Shown here: positions 12,121 to 24,613 of the stretch, in pieces
How the letters are laid out: every line of letters starts with the position of its first letter
Numbering within the stretch: the first letter of the stretch is position 1
From: Stomorhina lunata
Lineage: Eukaryota; Arthropoda; Insecta; Diptera; Rhiniidae
DNA: 64,000 nucleotides
Direction: 5' to 3'
Assembly: GCA_933228675.1 (NCBI GenBank)
Contig: OW121743.1
Span: 91,261,998-91,325,997 of the forward strand
Program-made: the position numbers and the translations under genes
The notes under the pieces: model-generated
The model's input: the letters and a program-made list of their open reading frames with translations, nothing else
Database searches by the model: none
What the model was told of the DNA's origin: nothing

Positions 12121-14592
12121 TTTCTACAAAAATTTACTTTCTATATGAAATTTTTAAAAAATTTACAATTTATAGGAAATTTCTCAAAAATTTACTATTT
12201 ATTGGAAATTTTTCAAAAATCTACTATTTATAGGAAATTTTTCAAAAATTTACTATTTATAGGAAATTTTTCAAAAACTTACTATTTATAGGAAATTTTT
12301 CAAAAATTTACTATTTATAGGAAATTTTTCAAAAATTTACTATTTATAGGAAATTTTTCAAAAATTTACTATTTATTGGAAATTTTTCAAAAATTTACTA
12401 TTTATAGGAAATTTTTCAAAAATTTACTATTTATAGGAAATTTTTCAAAAATTTACTATTTATAGGAAATTTTTCAAAAATTTACTATTTATAGGAAATT
12501 TTTCAAAAATTTACTATTTATAGGAAATTTTTCAAAAATTTACTATTTATAGGAAATTTTTCAAAAATTTACTATTTATAGGAAATTTTTCAAAAATTTA
12601 CTATTTATAGGAAATTTTTCAAAAATTTACTATTTATAGGAAATTTTTCAAAAATTTACTATTTATAGGAAATTTTTCAAAAATTTACTATTTATAGGAA
12701 ATTTTTCAAAAATTTACTATTTATAGGAAATTTTTCAAAAATTTACTATTTATAGGAAATTTTTCAAAAATTTACTATTTATAGGAAATTTTTCAAAAAT
12801 TTACTATTTATAGGAAATTTTTCAAAAATTTACTATTTATAGAAAATTTTTCAAAAATTTACTATTTATAGGAAATTTTTCAAAAATTTACTAATTATAG
12901 GAAAATTTTCGAAAATTTACTAATTATAGGAAATTTTTCAAAAATTTACTATTTATAGGAAATTTTTCAAAAATTTACTAATTATAGGAAAATTTTCAAA
13001 AATTTACTATTTATAGGAAATTTTTCAAAAATTCACTATTTAAAGGAAATTTTTCAAAAATTTACTATTTATAGGAAATTTTTCAAAAATTTACTATTTA
13101 TAGGAAATTTTTCAAAAATTTACTATTTATAGGAAATTTTTCAAAAATTTACTATTTATAGGAACTTTTTTAAAAATTTACTATTTATAGAAAATTTTTC
13201 AAAAATTTACTAATTATAGGAAATTTTTCAAAAATTTACTAATTATAGGAAATTTTTCAAAAATTTACTATTTATAGGAAATTTTTCAAAAATTTACTAT
13301 TTATAGGAAATTTTTCAAAAATTTACTATTTATAGGAAATTTTTCAAAAATTTATTATTTATAGGAAATTTTTCAAAAATTTACTATTTATAGGAAATTT
13401 TTCAAAAATTTACTATTTATAGGAAATTTTTCAAAAATTTACTATTTATAGGAAATTTTTCAAAAATTTACTATTTATAGGAAATTTTTCAAAAATTTAC
13501 TATTTATAGGAAATTTTTCAAAAATTTACTATTTATAGGAAATTTTTCAAAAATTTACTATTTATAGGAAATTTTTTTAAAAATTTACTATTTATAGGAA
13601 ATTTTTCAAAAATTTACTATCTATAGGAAATTTTTCAAAAATTTACTATTTATAGGAAAATTTTCAAAAATTTACTATTTATAGGAAATTTTTCAAAAAT
13701 TTACTATTTATAGGAAATTTTTCAAAAATTTACTATTTATAGGAAATTTTTCAAAAATTTACTATTTATAGGAAATTTTTCAAAAATTTACTATTTATAG
13801 GAAATTTTTCAAAAATTTACTATTTATAGGAAATTTTTCAAAAATTTACTATTTATAGGAAATTTTTCAAAAATTTACTATTTATAGGAAATTTTTCAAA
13901 AATTTACTATTTATAGAAAATTTTCAAAAATTTACTATTTATAGGAAATTTTTCAAAAATTTACTATTTATAGGAAATTTTTCAAAAATTTACTATTTAT
14001 AGGAAATTTTTCAAAAATTTACTATTTATAGGAAATTTTTCAAAAATTTACTATTTATATAAAATTTTCAAAAATTTACTATTTATAGGAAATTTTTCAA
14101 AAATTTACTATTTATAGGAAATTTTTCAAAAATTTACTATTTATAGGAAATTTTTCAAAAATTTACTATTTATAGGAAATTTTTCAAAAATTTACTATTT
14201 ATAGGAAATTTTTCAAAAATTTACTATTTATAGGAAATTTTTCAAAAATTTACTATTTATAGGAAATTTTTCAAAAATTTACTATTTATAGAAAATTTTT
14301 CAAAAATTTACTATTTATAGGAAATTTTTCAAAAATTTACTATTTATAAGAAAATTTTTTAAAAAATTACTATTTATAGGAAATTTTTCAAAAATTTACT
14401 ATTTATAGGAAATTTTTCAAAAATTTACTATATATAGGAAATTTTTCAAAAATTTACTATTTATAGGCAATTTTACAAAAATTTACTATTTATAGGAAAT
14501 TTTATAAAAATTTACTATTTATAGGAAATTTTACAAAATTTTACTATTTATAGGAAATTTTAAAAAATTTTACTATTTTTATAGGAACTTCT
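12121..14592. repeat. 29-bp tandem satellite array, block 2 (very homogeneous)
   Basis: About 85 units of the same 29-bp monomer as block 1, in the same orientation. Long runs (for example 12390-12840, 13330-13560 and 14060-14280) are identical unit after unit. Decayed units are confined mostly to the first 100 bp and last 150 bp. This pattern indicates recent amplification or ongoing homogenisation. Rare variants such as ACTAATTATAGG cluster near 12890-13000 and 13200-13250. Confidence 0.96.
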
Positions 14593-14752
14593 CTCAGAAA
14601 ATGAGCTGCATCCGATTCTATTTTTAGACTCATTTAAAGGGACCTACGTTTTTTAACTCCGGCTCCGAACGGCAAATGCATTAGTTAGAGAAGTTTTACA
14701 TAGCGTAATACTCAATAACCAGTGGCTAGTTGAGTTATGAGGTGAAACACCT
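14585..14752 (-). mobile_element. Truncated SINE copy (3' body only)
   Basis: Read on the minus strand this matches the body of the tRNA-headed SINE at 49065-49401, including the stretches for CACCTCATAACTCA, GCATTTGCCGTTCGGAGC and ATCGGATGCA. The tRNA-like head is missing. It abuts the end of satellite block 2. Confidence 0.8.
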
Positions 14753-14754
14753 GG

Positions 14755-15025
14755 TTTTGATAATGAGAATTTTAAGTTTATTTTTTGCATACATAATTTT
14801 TGTAACAACTGTAATCAATTTGCCAAATTTCGAGATAATCGGTCAACATTTGACCCTAGCTCTCATATAAGTCCAAATGACGGAAACAGCTTAAGTCTAT
14901 AAGTTTTAAGAATATGTTTGGATGATGGCAAAATTTAGCAAATATTTGTCTTTATACAGGAAAAAGAACACCTTTGACCTTAGTGGTGAAGGGTATCCTA
15001 TGGTTGGGCTTGACCGGCACTTTTT
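14755..15025 (-). mobile_element. Partial mini-me-like dispersed repeat
   Basis: This matches one half of the repeats at 35196-35974 and 39349-40112, including CATTTGACCCTAGCTCTCAT and ACCTTAGTGGTGAAGGGTAT. The other half with the GTCC tract is absent. Confidence 0.8.
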
Positions 15026-16030
15026 TACTTCTGAGGTGGTCTACTTTGACGCCCAATGTGTAAACACATGGTAACCATAAATCCAAAATTTAGAAAGCTT
15101 GGGGTATTCTTTACAATTCTTTCATACAAACTGATGCAATCAGAATTACATTTTAGATTTATTACCACTTTTTTTGGTTTAACCACTGTGTAATGGCAGG
15201 TATCCGGGAATTCAAAAAAATATTTTCAAATTCCAAAAAACAAAATAATTTTTTTCACTTTTATTTTTTTATGTTAGGTTTTGTTATATCTCGAAAACTG
15301 TACCACTTTTTACTTCATATTCAGATTTTGAGAACAATTTAACAAACGGATTAGGTCAGATTGATTTGGTCATGACTTCCATGAATTTTTGTTAAGCAAT
15401 TTTTTGCGCTATAGGTCTAATAAGGATGCATTTTCAAAACCAAACTAAATATTTATATAAAAAGTACTTGTAATTGTTTATTTAAGGAAATTTATCAAAA
15501 AATAACTGCAAAGAGTTTTTGAAAACTTATTCATGTATAAATTGAGTTGATGAATATTTAAAAAGTGAAATAATGTTTTTGGGTCAATTTTATTTATGCT
15601 CTTATTGATAGTGGAACTTTTTTTCTTTTAATATGATAATATTAAAAATTTACATAATTTTTTTTCTTTTTATGTATGTATTTTCAATGAATAACTTTAT
15701 AGTATTTACTTTAGTTTTTTAATTAAATAATATCAAAATAAAAAAACTCTAAAAGAAAACGAAACCAAAATAAAAACACTGAAGAATTATTTTAAAGTAA
15801 ATGAACTTTACTTTATGTGGAAATAATTAATTACTTTATTTTTATTCTGTTTGTCTGTTCATGGATATTGTCCATTTGATAAATTTTTCAAAAATACAAT
15901 AAAATAAATTGTAGCCTCAGAACTCAGTAACAGTTTTAAAGAAAACCTTTTGAAGTGAGGTTTCAAAAATATAATCGAGAATTAACGGACAAAATATCGG
16001 GAATCAGTTTTTAATTTAAGTGATAGCAAA
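15026..16030. other. 5' flank of the first CYP4G gene
   Basis: No gene is seen. The sequence TCAGTA at 15924-15929 fits an insect initiator. An AATAAAATAA stretch starting near 15896 lies about 30 bp upstream, as a TATA-like element would. This predicts a 5' leader of about 105 nt. These are weak signals and remain a suggestion. Confidence 0.3.
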
Positions 16031-19000
16031 ATGTCTGTAGTGGATACCGTAGACGAAACTGTGGCGGAAGTTTTGAAAAGCTCTTCGGCTATAAATCCTT
16101 TGTGGACTATATTGATCGGTGGTTTGTTGATATTGGTGCTGTTTGAATTTTGGTTAAAAAATACCCGGGAATATAAAATATCTGAAAATATACCATGTCC
16201 TCCAAGAATACCGGTATTGGGCAATGCCCATTTAGTGGCCAGACTAACCAATGCGGGTAAGTTTAGAATATTATCTTCAAAATCTTCCTTAACATTTTTC
16301 TAATAAACATTTAAGAAATCATGAATCGTGGCCGTGAATATCTTAAAATATATGGTGAAACTTTACGCGGTTGGTTGGGTCCCATTTTGGTGGTATTCCT
16401 TGCTGACCCCGCCGATATTGAGATCATCCTGAGTGGTCATCATCACTTACAAAAATCTGAAGAATATCGTTATTTCAAACCCTGGTTCGGTGATGGTCTA
16501 CTCATTTCCAATGGCCATCACTGGCGTCATCATCGCAAAATGATTGCTCCCACCTTCCATCAGAGCATATTAAAGAGCTTTATCCCGACGTTCGTGCAAC
16601 ACTCTAAGAACGTAGTAAAACGCATGTCGAAAGAGGTGGGTAAGGAATTCGATGTTCACGACTATATGTCTCAGACCACGGTAGAGATTTTACTTTCCAC
16701 GGCTATGGGTGTCAAGAATATACCCGATGACAACAAGAGTTTGGAATATGCCAAGGCTGTAGTGGATATGTGCGATATTATACATAAGAGACAAATGAAA
16801 TTCTATTATCGTCTGGATTCGACCTATAACCTAACGCCCATGCGCAAAAGGGGCGATAAAATGATGAATATTATTTTGGGCATGACTCGTAAGGTGGTTC
16901 ATGATCGTATGAAGGACTTTAATGCTGATGCTCGGGCTATTGTGGAGGAAGATGATGAGATTGCCAAGCAGAAGCAACAGGTCAAGAAGGTGGGCTTGAG
17001 GGATGATTTGGATGATATTGATGAAAATGATGTGGGTATGTATGAAAAATAAAAAAATATATAAAAATTTAGAGAATTTAGAATTGACCTAAATCTTGTT
17101 TTCTAGGTTCTAAACGTCGTTTGGCCCTGCTAGATGCCATGATGGAAATGTCTAAGAATCCCGATGTTGAATGGACTGATAAGGATGTTATGGATGAAGT
17201 TAATACAATTATGTTTGAGGTAAATAAAAAATGTTGAAAAATTTCCTATATAAATAATAAATTTTTGAAAATTTTGCTATTAAAATGAGAAATTTTTGAA
17301 AAATTTCCTATAAAAATAAGAAATTTTTGAAAATTTTCTTATAAAAATAAGAAATTTTAAAAAAATTTCCTATAAAAATAAGAAATTTTTGAAAAATTTC
17401 CTATAAAAATTAAACATTTTTGAAAAATTTCCTATAAAAATAAGAAATTTTTGAAAACTTTGCTATAAAAATAAGAAATTTTTGAAAAATTTGCTGTAAA
17501 AATAAGAAATTTTGCAAAACTTTTTTATAAAAATAAGAAAGTTTTGAAAAATTTCCTATCAAAATAAGAAATTTTTGAAAAATTTCCTATACAAATAAGA
17601 AATTTTTAAAAATATTTCTATAAAAATAAGAAATTTTTCAAAAATTCCTATGAATATAAAAAATTTTTGAAAAATTTTCTATACAAATAAGAACTTTTTG
17701 AAAAATTTGCTATAAAAATAAGAATTTTTTGAAAAATTTGCTATAAAAATAAGAAATTTTTGAAAAATTTGCTATAAAAATAAGAAATTTTTGAAAATTT
17801 TTCTATAAAAATAAGAAATTTTTAAAAAATTACTATAAAAATATGAAATTTTTAAAAAATTCCTATCAAGAAAGGAAATTTTTTCAAAATTTCCTATTAA
17901 AATAGGAAGTTTTTAAAAAAATTCCAGAAAACTAGGAAATTTTTGAAAAAATACCTATAAAAATTAGAAATTTTTTAAAAATTTCCTATAAAATAAGAAA
18001 TTTTCTCAAAATTTCCTATAAAAATAACAAACTAAAAAAAAAACTTCCTATAAAAATAAGAAATTTTTGAAAAATTTCCTATAAAAATAGGAAAACTTTC
18101 CTATAACAATAGGAAAATTTTGAAAATTTCTTATAAAATTATTAAATTATTGAAAAATTTCCTAAAAAATGAGGAATTTTTGAAAAATTTCCTATAAAAA
18201 TTAGAAATTTGTGAAAAATTTCCTATAAAAATAAGAAATTTCTTATCAAATCTTAAAATTTTTTTTTAAAACAAACAATTTTTTTAATTTTTATAGAAAA
18301 TTTTTTGAGTTTTATAGGAAATTTTTAAAAAATTTCTTATTTTTATAGGAAAATTTTCAAAAATTTCTTATTTTTATAGGAAATTTTTCAAAAATTTCTT
18401 ATTTTTATAGGAAATTTTTCAAAAATTTCTTATTTTTATAGGAAATTTTTCAAAAATTTCTTATTTTGATAGGAAATTTTTCAAAAATTTCTTATTTTTA
18501 TAGGAAATTTTTTATTTTTATAGGAAATTTTTTAAAAATTTCTTATTTTTAAAGGAAATTTTTCAAAAATTTCTTATTTTTATAGGAAATTTTTCAAAAA
18601 TTTCTTATTTTTATAGGAAATTTTTCAAAAATTTCTTATTTTTATAGGAAATTTTTCAAAAATTTCTTATTTTTATAGGAAATTTTTCAAAAATTTCTTA
18701 TTTTTATAGGAAATTTTTCAAAAATTTCTATTTTTATAGAAAATTTTTCAAAAATTTCTTATTTTTATAGGAAATTTTTCAAAAAGTTCTTATTTTTATA
18801 GGAAATTTTTTAAAAATTTCTTATTTTTATAGGAAATTTTTCAAAAATTTCTTATTTTTATAGGAAATTTTTCAAAAATTTCTTATTTTTATAGGAAATT
18901 TTTCAAAAATTTCTTATTTTTATAGGAAATTTTTCAAAAATTTCTTATTTTTATACGAATTTTTTCAAAAATTTCTTATTTTTATAGGAAATTTTTTAAA

Positions 19001-20568
19001 AATTTCTTATTTTTATAGGAAATTTTTCAAAAATTTCTTATTTTTATAGGAAATTTTTCAAAAATTTCTTATTTTTATAGGAAATTTTTCAAAAATTTCT
19101 TATTTTTATAGGAAATTTTTCAAAAATTTCTTATTTTTATAGGAAATTTTTCAAAAATTTCTTATTTTTATAGGAAATTTTTCAAAAATTTCTTATTTTT
19201 ATAGGAAATTTTTCAAAAATTTCTTATTTTTATAGGAAATTTTTCAAAAATTTCTTATTTTTATAGGAAATTTTTCAAAAATTTTTTATTTTTATAGGAA
19301 ATTTTTCAAAACTTTCTTATTTTTATAGGAAATTTTTCAAAAATTTCTTATTTTTATAGGAAATTTTTCAAAAATTTCTTATTTTTATAGGAAATTTTTC
19401 AAAAATTTCTTATTTTTATAGGAAATTTTTCAAAAATTTCTTATTGTTATAGGAAATTTTTCAAAAATTTCTTATTGTTATAGGAAATTTTTCAAAAATT
19501 TCTTATTGTTATAGGAAATTTTTCAAAAATTTCTTATTTTTATAGGAAATTTTCCAAAAATTTCTTATTTTTATAGGAAATTTTTCAAAAATTTCTAATT
19601 TTTATGGGTAATTTTTCAAAAATTTCTTACTAATATGGGTAATTTTTCAAAAATTTCTTATTTTTACAGCAAATTTTTCAAATTTTTTTTTTTAGAAAAT
19701 ATTTCAAAAATTTCTAATTTTATAAGATTTTTTTGAAGGAAATTTTCTTATTTTTATAGGATCTTTTTTTAAATTTCTTATTTATTCTATTAAAGAAAAA
19801 TTTTTGAAAGTTTCCTAAATTTATAGGAAATTTTTTTAAAATTAATTTTTAAAAAAAATTTATAATTTTTCTATAGGAAATTTTGCAAAATTGTTTTATT
19901 TTTAACTTTTTGCTTCTATTTTCTCTTAGGGTCATGATACCACCTCTGCTGGTTCCAGTTTTGTACTCTGCATGTTGGGCATTCACAAAGACATCCAAGA
20001 GAAAGTATGGGCCGAACAAAAGGCTATTTTCGGTGATAATATCATGCGTGACTGTACCTTTGCCGATACCATGGAAATGAAATACTTAGAACGTGTTATC
20101 ATGGAAACTCTTAGAATGTATCCACCGGTACCCCTGATTGGTCGCCGCGTAGAACATGATGTCAAATTAGCCTCGGGACCCTATACTATACCCAAGGGAG
20201 CCTCTGTAGTTGTTCTACAATTTGCTGTTCATCGCAATCCCAAAATCTATCCAAATCCTGATACATTTGATCCCGATAACTTTTTGCCCGAGCGTATGGC
20301 TAAGAGACATTTCTACAGTTTTATACCCTTCAGTGCAGGACCGAGAAGTTGTGTGGGTCGTAAATATGCTATGCTGAAATTGAAGGTATTACTTTCGACT
20401 GTTGTGCGTAACTTCAAGGTGGAGTGTAAGATGAAGGAGGAAGATTTTAAATTGCAGGCAGATATTATATTAAAGCTGGAAAATGGTTTTAATCTTGAGT
20501 TGGAGCCTAGAATTCAGATCAAAAATCTTAAAAATTTCCAAAGATTAAAAAAAAATTTCTATTTATAA
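16031..20568 (+). CDS. Cytochrome P450 CYP4G (Cyp4g1-like), gene A, four exons
   Basis: Exons are 16031-16256, 16316-17035, 17107-17219 and 19930-20568, with GT/AG introns. The CDS is 1698 nt (565 residues) and no break is seen. CYP4G enzymes act in the endoplasmic reticulum of oenocytes as oxidative decarbonylases, turning fatty aldehydes into cuticular hydrocarbons. Residues about 24-43 are a membrane anchor. EEYRYFKPWFGDGLLISNGH and HHRKMIAPTFHQSILKSF are near-identical to Cyp4g1. The CYP4G-specific acidic insertion before GLRDDLDDIDENDVG is present. The I-helix is E353-GHDTTSAGSS, where E353 is the CYP4 residue expected to bind heme covalently. ExxR is E412-R415. The heme loop FSAGPRSCVG has Cys494. 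The C-terminus carries a slightly long, asparagine- and lysine-rich tail. It is the upstream member of a tandem pair. Confidence 0.95.
17220..19929 (+). repeat. Intron 3 of CYP4G gene A, filled with 31-bp repeats in both orientations
   Basis: The 2.7-kb intron (donor GTAAAT at 17220, acceptor TTAG ending at 19929) is almost entirely satellite. From about 17228 to 18245 units run in the orientation CCTATAAAAATAAGAAATTT. From about 18300 to 19880 they run as the reverse complement, TTCTTATTTTTATAGGAAAT. The repeat period is 31 bp in the well-preserved part (18350-19560), with about 40 nearly identical copies. The first half is more diverged. The two halves could pair in the transcript as a hairpin with arms of about 1 kb. 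Confidence 0.93.
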
Positions 20569-21384
20569 ATATTTTATAAATCAATTATTTTAAGCTATAT
20601 TTTTATATTTGCATAGACAGTCAATAAAACTGTAGAAAACTATTTAAATTTTTTTCATTTCACCTACACACGCTTTAAACACGTGCATTTTTTTGAGTGT
20701 ATTCATTCAATAAAAAAAGATATTTTTCTTACAAAAGTCCTTTATTTTAAGTAAAAAAGTTTTTATTGTTTATGTCAAATTTTAAAGATTTTGTGGTTTT
20801 TATTCAATGATTTTTGTTTTCTTTCTTAAGACGAAAGAATTTAAATGAAAATGAAATCACTTATCCTGTTTCACTCTCATTCTTTTATTTCCGGAGATTT
20901 AAATACCAAAATTGTTCCCTACAATAGCAGCCAAACCAACAAGTGTGTGTTAAAGTTTTTAGCTATTGTCTGTTCGAACTCTAAGAATCTGAAGAAAACG
21001 AAATGAACACTTGTTGTTTTATTTTAGATGTTTTATTGTGTATTTTTTAAGCATCCTGTGCCATAGTCGGGGAAGGCCGGAAGGATATGAATATGAATAG
21101 TTTTCACTTTTAATCAACTTAAGTTTTTGTTTGAATAATTTTAATTTAGGGGATTTTTGTGAATGAAATTTTTAATTTTATGTTTTTTGTTAATGACCCT
21201 TGTAAATTTTGAGATAATAGAAAAACATTTTTGTTCAAACTTCAATATACATACATACATTTATAAAAGGTCAAAAATCTGCAGTTTCCCTGAGACGATA
21301 TCAACAAAGTTTTTTAATAAAAATTAGGAAATTAAAGAAATAAAGTTTTTTTTTACTTAATATCTCTATTTTTAAAAAATTGAA
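20569..21384. other. 3' UTR of CYP4G gene A and intergenic DNA
   Basis: A polyadenylation signal AATAAA at 20623-20628 lies 55 bp after the stop codon. A second AATAAA-like site follows near 20709. The rest is AT-rich with no recognised gene. Confidence 0.6.
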
Positions 21385-23365
21385 CAAATTTTCGAAAACT
21401 TACTATTTTTTTTAAAGAAATTTTTCTTAAAACTTAACTATTATTATAGGAAATTTTTCAAAAATTTCCTGCTTTTATACGAAATTTTTAAAAAATTTCC
21501 TGCTTTTATAGGAAATTTTTTAAAAATTCTCTATTTTTATAGAAAATTTTTCAACAATTTCCTGCTTTTGTAGGAAATTTTTCAAAAACTTCCTGTTTTC
21601 GTAGGAAATTTTTCAAAAATTTTTATAAAACATTTTTCAAAAATTTCCTATTTTTATAGGAAATTTTCAAAAATTTCCTATTTTTATAGGAAATTTTTCA
21701 AAAATTTCATATTTTTATATGAAATTTTTCAAAAAATTCCTATTTTGATAGGAAATTTTTCAAAAATTTCCTATTTTGATAGGAAATTTTTCAAAATTTC
21801 CTATTTTGATAGGAAATTTTTCAAAAATTTCCTATATTTATAGGAAATTTTTCAAAAATTTCCTATTTTTATAGGAAATTTTTCAAAAATTTCCTATTTT
21901 TATAGGAAATTTTTCAAAAATTTCCTATTTTTATAGGAAATTTTTCAAAAATTTCCTATTTTTATAGGAAATTTTTCAAAAATTTCCTATTTTTATAGGA
22001 AATTTTTCAAAAATTTCCTATTTTTATAGGAAATTTTTCAAAAATTTCCTATTTTTATAGGAAATTTTTCAAAAATTTCCTATTTTTATTGGAAATTTTC
22101 CAAAAATTTCCTATTTTTATAGGAAATTTTTCAAAAATTTCCTATTTTTATAGGAAATTTTTCAAAAATTTCCTATTTTTATAGGAAATTTTTCAAAAAT
22201 TTCCTATTTTTATAGGAAATTTTTCAAAAATTTCCTATTTTTATAGGAAATTTTTCAAAAATTTCCTATTTTTATAGGAAATTTTTCAAAAATTTCCTAT
22301 TTTTATAGGAAATTTTTCAAAAATTTCCTATTTTTATAGGAAATTTTTCAAAAATTTCCTATTTTTATAGGAAATTTTTCAAAAATTTCCTATTTTTATA
22401 GGAAATTTTTCAAAAATTTCCTATTTTTATAGGAAATTTTTCAAAAAGTTCCTATTTTTATGGGAAATTTTTGAAAAATTTCCTATAAAAATAGGATATT
22501 TTTGAAAAATTTCCTATAAAAATAGGAAATTTTTGAAAAATTTCCTATAAAAATAGGAAATTTTTGAAAAATTTCCTATAAAAATAGGAAATTTTTGAAA
22601 AATTTCCTATAAAAATAGGAAATTTTTGGAAAATTTCCTATAAAAATAGGAAATTTTAGAAAAATTTCCTATAAAAATAGGAAATTTTTGAAAAATTTCC
22701 TATAAAAATAGGAAATTTTTGAAAAATTTCCTATAAAAATAGGAAATTTTTATAAAATTTCCTATAAAATTAGGAAATTTTTGAAAAATTTCCTATAAAA
22801 ATAGGAAATTTTTGAAAAATTTCCTATAAAAATAAGAAATTTTTGAAAAATTTCCTATAAAAATAGGAAATTTTTGAAAAATTTCCTATAAAAATAGGAA
22901 ATTTTTGAAAAATTTTTGAAAAATTTCCTATTAAAATAGGAAATTTTTGAAAAATTTCCTATAAAAATAGGAAATTTTTGAAAAATTTCCTATAAAAATA
23001 GGAAATTTTTGAAAAATTTCCTATAAAAATAGGAAATTTTGGAAAAATTTCTTATAAAAATAGGAAATTTTTGAAAAATTTCCTATAAAAATAGAAAATT
23101 TTTGAAAAATTTCCTATAAAAATAGGAAATTTTTGAAAAATGTTTAATCGGAAATTTTTCAAAAATTTCCAACTTTTATAGGAAATTTTTCAAAAATTTC
23201 CTATTTTTATAGGAAATTTTTAAAAAATTTCCTTTTTTTATAGGAAATTTTTCAAAAATTTATAAATATATAAACTTTTTAAAAATATACTATTTTTATA
23301 GAAAGTTTTTCAAAAAATTAATTATTTTTATAGGAAATTTTGAAAAAATTTCTTATTTTTATAGT
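21385..23365. repeat. 31-bp tandem satellite array with central inversion, block 4
   Basis: Between the two CYP4G genes. From about 21430 to 22455 units read CCTATTTTTATAGGAAATTT. At about 22455-22480 the orientation flips, and to about 23140 units read as the reverse complement. A short stretch in the first orientation follows. Each unit is itself nearly palindromic (TTTCCTA, five T, TAGGAAA). Both arms are highly uniform, so the whole is a near-perfect inverted repeat with arms of 0.65-1 kb. Confidence 0.95.
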
Positions 23366-23705
23366 AGTTTTTATTAGTTGATTTGCCATTAATTCGTTTG
23401 CATTTGGCTAAATATAGTAGAAATTACATAAAAAGGTCTAAATATATACATTTTTTAATTTCTGATATTGTTATATTGGTTCCAATTTGCATACCCCCAC
23501 AGTCAATATACATATACAATATGAGTATAATACACATACATATATCAAAATTACGTATTAGGTTCATTAAGTAAACATTGAAGGTCGCGAATATTGAAAT
23601 TATTGATTTTTGCAAACTCATCATTGCAAAGTTATACTCATGAGAGCTCCAGATTATTAGTTTTGATCATGCGAGGGCACATTTTTAAGAATTTTGTCTT
23701 TGTAT

Positions 23706-24042
23706 TTTTATACCCTTCACTGCCATAGGTGGAAAGGATATTAAATCACTAAAACGCTCGTAAATCTCAAGATAATGAGAATTTTAGGTTTATTTATTGC
23801 AAACATAAGTTTTGTAACAACTGTAATTAATTTGCCAAATTTCGAGATAATCGGTCTACATTTGACCCTAGCTCTCATATTAGTCCAAGTGACGAAAACA
23901 GCTTAAATATATAAGTTTTGAGAAAATGTTTGTATGATGGCAAAATTTGGAAAATATTTTTATTTATACAGGAAAAATAACACCTTTGACCTTAGTGGTG
24001 AAGGGTATCGTATGGTCTGGCTTTCTAACTTGTTTTAGGTTT
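23706..24042 (-). mobile_element. Internally deleted mini-me-like repeat
   Basis: It starts with TATACCCTTCACTGCCATAG and ends with GTGAAGGGTATCGTATGG followed by CTTGTT, the same outer ends as the full copies at 35.2 and 39.3 kb. It lacks about 430 bp, including the GTCC tract. Confidence 0.82.
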
Positions 24043-24613
24043 AAGAAATTTTGCAAATTCATAGAAATTTGTATATCAATTTTTAAATTCAAAAAGCTTT
24101 TTCGAAAAATAATTTAATTGATTCTCACACTTTCGATTTACGCAAATATTTATTGCACAACTTCCTCCATTTGTTTAACGCTTTAACTCGAAAGCTAGAG
24201 CCAACCTAAAAAAATGGTTAGCACCATTGAATTCAGTACACTCGAATTATCTTTACCCACTAGGTCTCCCTTTTGCCGATTTTTTCAACTAGCACAGTGT
24301 AATGAATTAAAATTTAATATATTCAAACGCGTAAAAATTAAAAAATAATATTTACATGTAATCGCACTAATTTCGCCATATTGCAATAAATCCATTAGAA
24401 AAAATTTGAATTCTAATTTCAAAAATTAATATAATAATGCACATGAGGCACAAGAACTACCATTAGTTCGATTTCCAACGCGGACTTGATAAGATTGTGC
24501 GATTAACTATAAGGAAAGTGTTATATCGAAATAAGAAATTTCATATAACTTAAGGAAACTCGATAAATCCTTAAAATATTAAAAAAGAAAGGATATTTTA
24601 AATAAAAACAAAA
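24043..24613. other. 5' flank of CYP4G gene B
   Basis: AT-rich, no gene. TATAAGG at 24509-24515 lies about 100 bp before the start codon and is a possible TATA box. No convincing initiator was found about 30 bp after it. Confidence 0.25.

Noticed and set aside
12121..14592. Could the regular short repeats be a CRISPR array?
   Set aside because: Units are directly adjacent with no unique spacers, and the setting is an insect nuclear genome.
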